From: G963662905 sp965230045
GTDB lineage: Bacteria; Bacteroidota; Bacteroidia; Bacteroidales; WRLA01
Assembly: GCA_965230045.1 (NCBI GenBank)
Contig: OZ245940.1
Location: 2,914,001-2,978,000 of the forward strand
DNA: 64,000 nucleotides
Direction of reading: 5' to 3'
In this document: positions 32,301-40,117 of the stretch, one piece after another
How positions within the stretch are numbered: position 1 is the stretch's first letter
Layout: each line of letters opens with the position of its first letter
The notes under the pieces: model-generated
Told to the model about the DNA's origin: nothing
Seen by the model: the letters and a program-made list of their open reading frames with translations, nothing else
Database searches by the model: none
Made by a program: the position numbers and the translations under genes

Positions 32301-34013
32301 TTATTTTTTAAGCCATAATGTTTCGTAGGCTTTCATTTGTATCGCTTTTCTTGCATCAATTTTTCGGCCACTGAGCAAGTCTGTGTAAACGTCTGCTTCC
32401 TCCAGTACCATTCCGGTAGTTTTATCCGAAAGGTTCTGGACTACAGTAATGTTTTCGTCTTCGAAACTGCGTTTATAGGTCAGGATGTGCCTGATTACAG
32501 CATTTGTGATCGTTTTGGCATTCATAGGTTCAAAATTCCCACGGCTGAACGCTTTATGCTGATTACGAACAGAAATCAGATTACGGATCAGCGCATTCAC
32601 ACGGCTTTCGAAGCTGTTTTCATCGCCCAGCATTTCGTCAACGCTTTTCCAGTCAATGGGGCCACGAACAAAATAACGGGCATCATTGTAGCCGGTTTCT
32701 TCCATGGTTTTTTTCCAATAGGCTTCGTCATTCCGGCGGCCAAATTCATCTCCATAATAAACCAAAGGCGTGCCGGGGAGTGTCAGCATAATGGAATAGG
32801 CCAGCGCAATTTTTTCAGCTTTCTCGTCCAGCAAATTAGCCAGGCGTGCTGCCACGCCTTCGCCTTCGCGGAATATCCAGCGCGGATCTTTCAGGTAAAA
32901 ACTATTGATGATGTCGCGCTCGTCCTGCGTCACCATTTCCAATGTAAGCTCATCGTGCACCCTCAGGAAAGTAAACCATTGTGCGTCATCAGGGATTTCC
33001 GGTGTGATTTTTGGGCTGAGCACATCAAAAATGGGCTGAGCATCCTGTGTGGCCAATGAAATAAATACTTGCGGCATCAATGGGAAATGATATCCGGCAT
33101 GGCATTCGTCGCCGTTTCCAAAATATTTAACGACTTCTTTTGGGGGCTGACAGGCTTCTGCCAACAGCAAAGTATTGGGGCGTGCATATTCCGTTACGGC
33201 CCTGAAAAACTTAACAATGCTGTGTGTTTGCGGAAGGTTCTCACAATCAGTGCCTTCTTCTTTCCAGAGATAGGGAATGGCATCGGCGCGGAAACCGTCC
33301 ACACCCTGGCTTTGCCAGAAAATCAGGTTGCGGCACATTTCCACCAACACCTTTGGGTTGCGGTAGTTCAGGTCGGGCTGAAATTCGAAAAAGCGGTGGA
33401 AAAAATACCAGTTTCCATCAGCTTCCCAATTGCTGGGGCACATGCCTTTAAACAGCAGGCGCGTTTCCTTATATCGGTTTGTGTCTTTATTCCATATGTA
33501 GTATTCCCTGTAAGGGTTGTCTTCGCCTTTACGCGATTCCTGAAACCAGGGATGTTCCATGCTGGTGTGGTTCATCGCAATATCGAAGATCACTTTCAGC
33601 CCGCGTTTATGGGCTTCATCGAGGAAGTTACGGAAAACTTCCCTTTGCTCTTCCAAACTTGCATCTTCGGCCAAACCCAGCAGCTCAGCGCGGATGCGGT
33701 CATAATTGCGGATATCGAAACCGGCATCTTTCATCGGTGAATCCAAAATTGGCAACAGCCAGATACAGCTTACACCTAATTCTTTCAGATAATCCAGTTT
33801 TTTTGTAAGTCCTTTAAAATCAGAATTAAACAAATCTACATAGAGCGAATAGATGATCGCATCCTTGTACCAGCCGGCTTCCTGTGCAGGCAATGCTTCA
33901 TTGGCTTTTTTCTGTTTTTCGAGTTCACTGATTAAATCATTCAGCAAATCTTTTTCTTGCCCCTGATAGAGCTCGTCCCATAATCTTTCCAGTTTTTCCT
34001 TCATATTTTCCAT
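32301..34013 (-). CDS. GH13 alpha-amylase-family enzyme (maltose/trehalose-converting type)
   Basis: The 570-residue cytoplasmic protein has no signal peptide. A helical N-terminal extension (1-48) precedes a GH13 barrel: VIFDIAMNHT (region I), GVDGFRADAI with nucleophile Asp244 (region II), LLLAEACQP with acid/base Glu286 (region III) and FLRVHDE with transition-state Asp354 (region IV). PLVYYGDEFGRRND follows, and a C-terminal beta domain. The RVHDE form and the AD-IPYLW context are closest to trehalose synthase/maltosyltransferase-type enzymes acting on intracellular maltose-like sugars; the exact substrate cannot be read from sequence. It sits downstream of the hydrogenase accessory genes, perhaps linking glycogen or trehalose use with fermentation. 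Confidence 0.85.
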   Translation of the reverse strand: MENMKEKLERLWDELYQGQEKDLLNDLISELEKQKKANEALPAQEAGWYKDAIIYSLYVDLFNSDFKGLTKKLDYLKELGVSCIWLLPILDSPMKDAGFDIRNYDRIRAELLGLAEDASLEEQREVFRNFLDEAHKRGLKVIFDIAMNHTSMEHPWFQESRKGEDNPYREYYIWNKDTNRYKETRLLFKGMCPSNWEADGNWYFFHRFFEFQPDLNYRNPKVLVEMCRNLIFWQSQGVDGFRADAIPYLWKEEGTDCENLPQTHSIVKFFRAVTEYARPNTLLLAEACQPPKEVVKYFGNGDECHAGYHFPLMPQVFISLATQDAQPIFDVLSPKITPEIPDDAQWFTFLRVHDELTLEMVTQDERDIINSFYLKDPRWIFREGEGVAARLANLLDEKAEKIALAYSIMLTLPGTPLVYYGDEFGRRNDEAYWKKTMEETGYNDARYFVRGPIDWKSVDEMLGDENSFESRVNALIRNLISVRNQHKAFSRGNFEPMNAKTITNAVIRHILTYKRSFEDENITVVQNLSDKTTGMVLEEADVYTDLLSGRKIDARKAIQMKAYETLWLKK

Positions 34014-34129
34014 CAGTTCGGGTTATTAAAAAATGAACGGAAAGCCATTTTTAAGCAAAAATTAACTTTCCGTTCCAAATTTATTAAAATTCTGTTTAAA
34101 ACAGTTGAACTAGCCTGTCAAAACAGAGA

Positions 34130-34387
34130 TTAATACTCAAAGAGCATTTCTTTAACTTCTAATCCGCCAATTTCATCCAAGCGTTTTTGAAGTTCGTTTT
34201 GTTCTTCTTCGCTGCCGGTTAAATGCAATACAATGATGCCTGTGCGGGAGCAAATATCATCCGAAACTTCATGAAAACCAAGTCGTGAGCTGATAATCGA
34301 AGAAAATTCGGAGAGTGCTTTCTGTGTTCTGCCGGATTCCTTGATGCGGTCGCGGATCAGAAGTCCTAAAATTCTGGTTCTTTTCAT
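34130..34387 (-). CDS. TM1266-family putative regulator of iron-only hydrogenase
   Basis: An 85-residue ACT-like alpha/beta protein: TRILGLLIRDRIKESGRTQKAL, then SRLGFHEVSDDICSRTGIIVLHLTGSEEEQNELQKRLDEIGGLEVKEM. Proteins of this family (TM1266/NikR-like ferredoxin-fold) occur almost only beside [FeFe]-hydrogenase maturation genes and are annotated as putative hydrogenase system regulators. The gene starts 17 bases after hydG. Its ligand and target are unknown. Confidence 0.88.
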   Translation of the reverse strand: MKRTRILGLLIRDRIKESGRTQKALSEFSSIISSRLGFHEVSDDICSRTGIIVLHLTGSEEEQNELQKRLDEIGGLEVKEMLFEY

Positions 34388-34404
34388 TGCTGCTGATTTA
34401 TCGG

Positions 34405-35832
34405 TTAAAAATACAGGTCGCGTTCGCCATTCTTAATGCGTTCAATGCGGTTTTTGATTTCATGCACATTTTGAAAACCTTCCACTTTTTTAAGATTTGC
34501 TTCAATTGCTGCCCAGCCTTTTTCCCGGCTGCTTTCCGGTGCATAATCCACCAGATATTCAGCGAAAGTTAAAATGGCATTTGGTGTGCAATAGCGTTTG
34601 ATGAATCCGGGTACGGAAAACTCCATGAAGTGCTCCCCGGTGCGGCCCAATCGGTAACAGGCGGTGCAGAAGGAGGGGAGATAGTCGTTTTCAACCAGCT
34701 CGTCAATAATCTGATTCAGCGAACGTGAATCATTGATCATAAATTGTTCTTTATTGAGATCCTGGTCTTCATTGAGCGAGTCGGCATATGCGCCCAGTTC
34801 CAGTTTAGTGCCGCCATCTATCTGAGAGACACCAAATTGCATTACTTCGCGGCGTACAAAAGGATTCTCACGTGCTGTGAGGATCATACCGGTATAAGGT
34901 ACTGCCAAACGCAGGATGGCCACCAGTTTCACAAAAGTTTCGTCGTCCACAATGTATTTGCCGTCAAAATCGAGCATACTGGCATCCTGTATGCGTGGAA
35001 AACTAATGGTGTGCGGGCCAACATTATAGCAAGCCTCGAAGTGGTTGGTATGGCGCACCAAACCCATAACTTCAAATCGCCAGTCGTATAATCCGAAAAG
35101 TGCTCCGATGCCCACATCGTCGATTCCGGCCTCCTGGGCACGGTCGAGCGATGTTAAACGGTAGTTGTAATCGCGCTTTTTGCCGCCGAGATGGTAGCGT
35201 TTGTAAGCTTCCGGATGATAGGTTTCCTGGAAAACCTGGTAGGTCCCGATGCCGGCATCTTTCACAATGCGGAAACCGTCAATTTCCAAAGGTGCTGCAT
35301 TGATGTTTACGCGGCGGATTTCACCGTTTCCTTTTTTAACATCATAAACCGTGCGGACCGTATGTGCAATGTATTCCGCATCGTATTCGGGATGCTCACC
35401 ATACACGAGGATCAGGCGTTTTTGACCGTTATCTTCCAGTGCTTCAACCTCTTTGATCAATTCCTGATCGCTGAGCGTTTTGCGGACCGCTTCTTTATTG
35501 CTGGCACGAAAACCGCAATATTTGCAGTTGTTGATGCACTTATTGCCAATATAGAGCGGCGCAAAAAGGACGATGCGGTTTCCATAAACCTTTTTCTTTA
35601 ACTCCTTGGCGCCTTCCTTGATTTCCTCAACGAGTTCCGGATCTTCTGCATTGATCAGTACTGCGGTGTCTTCAAGGGTAAGACGTTGCTTGTCAAGTGA
35701 TTTGGCAATAACCTCACGCACCCTTTCTTTGGTTGCTTTGGTATTGTTGATGTAGTTCCAAATCTCGTCAGGATCAATAAAAGGTTTCATCCTTTGGTCC
35801 TTGATGCTGCATTTTTCGGGTGAAAATATCAT
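34405..35832 (-). CDS. hydG: [FeFe]-hydrogenase H-cluster maturase HydG, radical SAM
   Basis: The 475-residue cytoplasmic radical-SAM enzyme cleaves tyrosine to give the CO and CN ligands of the H-cluster. The SAM-cluster motif C-X3-C-X2-C is intact at Cys99, Cys103 and Cys106 (CINNCKYCGF). The auxiliary-cluster motif CTACYRLGRTG with a later KRYC is present near the C-terminus. HydG-typical stretches such as VFQETYHPEAYKRYHLGGKK and GALFGLYDWRFE are clear. The real start could be Met15. HydE and HydF, the other two maturases, are not in this window and must be encoded elsewhere if the hydrogenase is active. Confidence 0.96.
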   Translation of the reverse strand: MIFSPEKCSIKDQRMKPFIDPDEIWNYINNTKATKERVREVIAKSLDKQRLTLEDTAVLINAEDPELVEEIKEGAKELKKKVYGNRIVLFAPLYIGNKCINNCKYCGFRASNKEAVRKTLSDQELIKEVEALEDNGQKRLILVYGEHPEYDAEYIAHTVRTVYDVKKGNGEIRRVNINAAPLEIDGFRIVKDAGIGTYQVFQETYHPEAYKRYHLGGKKRDYNYRLTSLDRAQEAGIDDVGIGALFGLYDWRFEVMGLVRHTNHFEACYNVGPHTISFPRIQDASMLDFDGKYIVDDETFVKLVAILRLAVPYTGMILTARENPFVRREVMQFGVSQIDGGTKLELGAYADSLNEDQDLNKEQFMINDSRSLNQIIDELVENDYLPSFCTACYRLGRTGEHFMEFSVPGFIKRYCTPNAILTFAEYLVDYAPESSREKGWAAIEANLKKVEGFQNVHEIKNRIERIKNGERDLYF

Positions 35833-35887
35833 TTACAATAATTTTTAAACGAATAATAAAATAGTGGTGCAGGAACGGATTCCTTTA

Positions 35888-36520
35888 TCACGAATAATTT
35901 CCATGCTTCTTCACAAAGTAAGCAACTTTTTCAATAGAAGTAATCATATCGTATTCCTCGAGATAGATATGAGGAGGAACATTCAAGGGTTTTGGCGTAT
36001 AGTTGAGTATGCCTTTTACACCGGCCATTACCAGCCTTTCGCAAACAGATGGTGCCTTTTCGGCGGGTACGGTGATAATTCCTATGGCAATATTTTTCTC
36101 TTTGACCATATCGTCCAGCTTGTCGATAGAATAACAATGGACGCCGGCATAAGTTTTGTCTATTTTTTCCGGATTATTATCGAAGCCGGCAATGATACGC
36201 AACCTGGAGCGTTTTCCGTTGAAATAGCCAATTAGTGAGCGTCCGAGGTTTCCAATGCCGATGATGCCCACATTTAAACCTTCCTGAATGTCCAGAATAT
36301 TGCCAATCAGGTCGATAAGCTCTTTTACATCATAGCCTTTGCGCAAGGTTCCAGTATAACCAATGAGCATAATGTCGCGGCGCACCTGAACGGGTGTAAT
36401 ATGGTGTATATGAGCAATTTCGTGCGAAAAAATATGTTGTTTCCCTTTGGCCAGACAGTTCAGCAGGTTTCTTCTGTACTGGCTGAGCCGTTCAACGGTT
36501 TTGTCGGGTAAGTTTTTCAT
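35888..36520 (-). CDS. rex: Redox-sensing transcriptional repressor Rex
   Basis: The 210-residue protein begins at MKNLPDKTVERLSQYRR, the usual Rex start; the ATG at 36541 would only add seven atypical residues. It has an N-terminal winged helix (about 1-80, with HIHHITPVQVRRDIMLIGY as recognition region) and a Rossmann domain with GIIGIGNLGRSL. A C-terminal swapped helix (about 190-210) follows. Rex dimers bind TTGTTA-N6-TAACAA-like sites when NADH is low and release when NADH rises, which fits control of an NADH-linked hydrogenase. Two matching operators lie upstream of hydC at 44468-44500, so the operon probably regulates itself. Confidence 0.94.
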   Translation of the reverse strand: MKNLPDKTVERLSQYRRNLLNCLAKGKQHIFSHEIAHIHHITPVQVRRDIMLIGYTGTLRKGYDVKELIDLIGNILDIQEGLNVGIIGIGNLGRSLIGYFNGKRSRLRIIAGFDNNPEKIDKTYAGVHCYSIDKLDDMVKEKNIAIGIITVPAEKAPSVCERLVMAGVKGILNYTPKPLNVPPHIYLEEYDMITSIEKVAYFVKKHGNYS

Positions 36521-36582
36521 TTTTCTAATTATTAAAATCAATTGATGGTCAGTATTTTTTTGCTGATCCTTCTGTCGTATTC

Positions 36583-37713
36583 TTAAAGATTATTATTTAG
36601 CGGTAGGTTGACCGTAAAAGTAGTTCCGACATCCGGTGTGCTTTCTACATTCACGTCGCCGCCATAGGTTTGTGCCAGTTTTTTAAGGATTGACAATCCT
36701 AAGCCGCTTCCGGTGATATTGCGCGTTTTGGAATTTTTGATGCGCACAAAGTCCTGAAACAGCCGTCCCATTTCTTCTTCTGTCATCCCAATACCGGTAT
36801 CTGCTACCCGGATCAACAGATTGTCGCCCTCAATCAAGAGGTCGCAATCCACTTTTCCACCATCGCGGTTGTATTTTACAGAGTTGGATATCAGGTTGTT
36901 GAAAATAATTTCCATTTCACTGGGATCTGCTTTGTATTTGATAGCGCCTTCTGCATTCAGATTGATGGTAACCTCGCGTTGAATGGCATAGGGCCTGATG
37001 GTGTCAATCGCAGTGCGGGCATATTCGGCAACATCAAGCTCCTTGACTTCTTTTTCTTTTTTACCGGATTCCAGACGTGTCATGTCGAGCAGGTCGAGAA
37101 TGAGGTTGCGCATGCCTTTGATACGTTCCAGGCTGCGGTCGATCACCGCTCCGTAATCATCAATATTATGGCCCAGCTGATGCTCTTTGATCATCTTGAT
37201 ATATCCTTCCACAGCATTGAGCGGGGCTTTCAGTTCGTGTGATAAAACTGAAAGGAACTGGAAGCGTATCTGCTTGCCATCATCCGACATCTGTTTGGTC
37301 ATCCGTACCAAAAAAACATGCTTTGTGATGCTTTCAATTGCAGATTTAAGCTCCTGGGGCGTAAAAGGTTTCGGGATAAAATCATGTGCCCCGTCGCGTG
37401 TGGCTTTAACGGCCAGATCCAGGGAAGCATAGGATGTAATCATAATAATGACAATATCATATTGCCTTTTGCGTACATATTCCAAAACCTCAATACCTTG
37501 AATTCCAGGCAGTTTATTGTCGAGTAAAATAATGTCGGGCTTCTTTTCTTCTATACGTTCAATAGCTTCCTCACCTGTGGCGGCTTCGACGATGTTGAAA
37601 GTGAAAGCTTCCTCCATAAAAGGATAATCCACCCTGAAATTGCGCAGGATCCGGTTGATCCCCGATCGGATAAAAGGTTCATCGTCAACAACTAAAATAT
37701 CAAGTACTGCCAT
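36583..37713 (-). CDS. Receiver-histidine kinase hybrid (REC-HisKA-HATPase)
   Basis: This 376-residue soluble protein has an N-terminal receiver (1-130; acidic pair Asp10-Asp11, phospho-acceptor Asp65 in LLDNKLPG, switch Thr93, Lys115). It is followed directly by HisKA (VLSHELKAPLNAVEGY, His159) and an HATPase domain (NNLISNSVKYNRDGG, DTGIGMTEEEMG, GSGLGLSILKKL). No output domain is present, so it is a phosphorelay intermediate. It is encoded 11 bases after a stand-alone receiver and in the same run as the sensory hydrogenase kinase, so these three probably form one pathway. Confidence 0.9.
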   Translation of the reverse strand: MAVLDILVVDDEPFIRSGINRILRNFRVDYPFMEEAFTFNIVEAATGEEAIERIEEKKPDIILLDNKLPGIQGIEVLEYVRKRQYDIVIIMITSYASLDLAVKATRDGAHDFIPKPFTPQELKSAIESITKHVFLVRMTKQMSDDGKQIRFQFLSVLSHELKAPLNAVEGYIKMIKEHQLGHNIDDYGAVIDRSLERIKGMRNLILDLLDMTRLESGKKEKEVKELDVAEYARTAIDTIRPYAIQREVTINLNAEGAIKYKADPSEMEIIFNNLISNSVKYNRDGGKVDCDLLIEGDNLLIRVADTGIGMTEEEMGRLFQDFVRIKNSKTRNITGSGLGLSILKKLAQTYGGDVNVESTPDVGTTFTVNLPLNNNL

Positions 37714-37724
37714 AATTTAAGTGC

Positions 37725-38114
37725 TTATATTAATTTTTGAATTTCACGTTTGAGTTGTGCCGGCTGCAATCCTTTTTCCAAAAACATATCGGCTTTGATC
37801 CATGGTCGGCTATCGTCTTCTTTGTCCTGAAAGTCGATGCCCGTTTCCGAAGCAACGGCGGTCATTATAATAATGGGGACTTCGGGATATTTGCGCTTCA
37901 TTTTGAAACTCAAAACAAACCCACTGTCGTCGTTTTCCATCATTAGGTCCAGAATCGCCAGGTCGGGACGGAATTTTTCAATAATGTTTTCGGCATCGCG
38001 CTGGCTTTCGGCCTGCACCACTTCATAACCCCAGTTTTTTAGCAAAAGATTTAACTGAAAAAGCTGGTCAATATCATCATCGGCAATAAGAATTTTCTTT
38101 ATTTTTTTGCTCAT
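37725..38114 (-). CDS. Stand-alone response regulator receiver
   Basis: A 129-residue single receiver domain: KKILIADDDID supplies the acidic pocket, LAILDLMMEND the phospho-acceptor Asp (near residue 56), IIMTA the switch Thr and FLEKGL the conserved Lys (near 114). A short insertion, EDDSRPWIKADM, lies between the last beta strands, as often seen in receivers encoded next to hydrogenase sensors. It starts five bases after the sensory hydrogenase-kinase gene and is the obvious first phosphate acceptor. With no DNA-binding domain it must pass the signal on by protein contact or phosphotransfer. Confidence 0.9.
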   Translation of the reverse strand: MSKKIKKILIADDDIDQLFQLNLLLKNWGYEVVQAESQRDAENIIEKFRPDLAILDLMMENDDSGFVLSFKMKRKYPEVPIIIMTAVASETGIDFQDKEDDSRPWIKADMFLEKGLQPAQLKREIQKLI

Positions 38115-38119
38115 AAGGC

Positions 38120-40117
38120 TTAAGCATTTTGTTCACTTTTGCGGGGCAGGCTAATATGAAAATGTGTTCCGGTTTGCCCCTTTTCCGGATCATTGTTTGA
38201 TGTTACGCTGATTTTTCCCCTGTGCATTTTAACAATGCCGTATATCAATGGTAAGCCCAAACCGGTACCTTTTCCAACGCCTTTGGTGGTAAAAAAAGGT
38301 GTGAATATTTTTTCCATATTTTCTTTGGAAATTCCTGTACCGGTATCACTGATTTTTATTTGTACTTCATTGTCTGAACCTTCCAGGTAGATGCTGAGGG
38401 TTCCTCCGTCAGGCATAGCTTCTACAGCGTTTTTTTCCAAATTGGTCAGTACCTGCATAAACTGATCCTGATCAATCTCGGCCATTGGATTGTCAATTTC
38501 CTTAGTGAGTTTTATGGAAATATTATCGGGATGGATGATGGACGCAATGCTGCGTTCGGTAAATTGAACCATATCGGTTTCGATGGGATTTACCTGGTTT
38601 TTGCGCGCAAAATTGAGCAGTCCGCTCACAATTTTCTTGCAGCGGGCTGTTTGTTCCACAATCAATTCCAAATCTTCACGAACAGGATCATCTTCTGCTG
38701 CTTCTTCCTTTAAAATATTGGAATACATCGTGATAACGCCCAAAGGATTGTTAAGTTCGTGCGCAATTCCAGCCGAAAGCTGCCCCATATGTGCCAGTTT
38801 TTCGCTTTGCTTTAAAGCTTCGCGGGCAGAGGCCAGTTTGTCGTTGCTAACATTCAGGTCTTCAATGAGGTTGTGGAGCTTTTCGATATTGTGCGGAAGG
38901 CACATTTCCACTTCGGCAAAACCATTGGCAATGGCAATCGCATGATCTTCACAGGTATCGTAACCACAGGCACCACAATTTAAATGATCCTGCAATTTGT
39001 ATTTTCCCATCGATTGCAGGATTTTCTGGATTACCTCACGGCTGGGCGCAGGGAAACGACGATCTTCGGGCATAAAGTCCTGACTAAGATCCAGTTCTGA
39101 AAATTCGTCTATATCTTTTTGCCACTGTTCTTCATCCAGCGTACGTAGTTTCTCATGCGTATAATTGGTGATCCTGCTGCGGCGTGCATAGCGTTTTCCA
39201 CCTTTGGACATGCCCGGCCCCATAATACAGCCTTCGCAGCAAAGTAGTTCCAGGTTATGATCACGGATAAGGCCGTTTTCAAATTCCTTAATGGCATCGC
39301 GGAAATTTACCCGGCCTTCAGCTACGATAATTCTGCCATCCGATACATCTTCTTTGATTCCACTGGCCTGCAACAATCCCCGGCTCACGGGAAATACAGA
39401 ACCTTTGCCGGCTTTTGGCGGATCAAAATCGGTTGGGTCGGTCATGGACGACATTATTTTCTGCTGACGGAACAAATGTCGGAGTTCTGTAAATGTTATG
39501 GCTACATCTACTTCCTGGCTTTCCGCTTTTTTCGCAATACAGGGGCCAATGAAAACAATTTTCAGGTCATCGCCGTATTTTTTCTTCATCACGCGGGTCA
39601 TGGCTACCATTGGCGATGCAACAGGAACCAGGTCGGCCACAAGATTGGGGTGATAATGCTTCACATAAAATACTATAGCAGGACAATCGCTGCTGATTTC
39701 CCCTTTTTGGTTTTTGCGCTCAATGTGCCGCTTATGATATTCTTTCGCAACCAAATCGGCACCGAAACTCACTTCAGTTACGTAATCAAACCCCAGCGCG
39801 CGGATCATACCGACAAAGATTTTAAAATCATCTATTTCGTTAAATTCAGCAGGAAAACTCGGCGCGACAATAGCTGCTACTTTGTCGTCCGATTCCAGTA
39901 AGCGGTTGACATAGTCTTTGGTGTCGAGGAAATATTTTGCATTCTGGCTACAAACCTTCACGCAGTTTCCACAGCCAATGCAGCGCTCGTTCATTACCAT
40001 AGCCTGTCCGTTTACAATACGGATGGCTTTTACCGGGCATTCCCTGATGCAGGTATAGCAAACGCGGCATTTATCTTTTTGTGTAAATACCAGTTGATTG
40101 TTATATGCAGTGCTCAT
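38120..40117 (-). CDS. Sensory [FeFe]-hydrogenase fused to a histidine kinase
   Basis: The 665 residues are arranged as follows: a two-cluster ferredoxin domain (Cys17/20/23/27 and Cys46/49/52/56); an [FeFe]-hydrogenase domain (about 78-330) with H-cluster cysteines in SSDCPA (Cys145), GPCIAKKAE (Cys193) and CCEGCIMGPG (Cys294, Cys297); and a further iron-sulphur domain, CGACGYDTCE with Cys406. HisKA (SAGIAHELNNPLG, His453) and HATPase (NLEKNAVEAMPDGG, DTGTGIS, GTGLGLPLIYGIV) follow. This architecture fits group C sensory hydrogenases, which report H2 rather than make it. The proton-relay Cys before Cys145 is Asp144. It overlaps hydA by 4 bases, and receiver genes follow. Confidence 0.9.
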   Translation of the reverse strand: MSTAYNNQLVFTQKDKCRVCYTCIRECPVKAIRIVNGQAMVMNERCIGCGNCVKVCSQNAKYFLDTKDYVNRLLESDDKVAAIVAPSFPAEFNEIDDFKIFVGMIRALGFDYVTEVSFGADLVAKEYHKRHIERKNQKGEISSDCPAIVFYVKHYHPNLVADLVPVASPMVAMTRVMKKKYGDDLKIVFIGPCIAKKAESQEVDVAITFTELRHLFRQQKIMSSMTDPTDFDPPKAGKGSVFPVSRGLLQASGIKEDVSDGRIIVAEGRVNFRDAIKEFENGLIRDHNLELLCCEGCIMGPGMSKGGKRYARRSRITNYTHEKLRTLDEEQWQKDIDEFSELDLSQDFMPEDRRFPAPSREVIQKILQSMGKYKLQDHLNCGACGYDTCEDHAIAIANGFAEVEMCLPHNIEKLHNLIEDLNVSNDKLASAREALKQSEKLAHMGQLSAGIAHELNNPLGVITMYSNILKEEAAEDDPVREDLELIVEQTARCKKIVSGLLNFARKNQVNPIETDMVQFTERSIASIIHPDNISIKLTKEIDNPMAEIDQDQFMQVLTNLEKNAVEAMPDGGTLSIYLEGSDNEVQIKISDTGTGISKENMEKIFTPFFTTKGVGKGTGLGLPLIYGIVKMHRGKISVTSNNDPEKGQTGTHFHISLPRKSEQNA

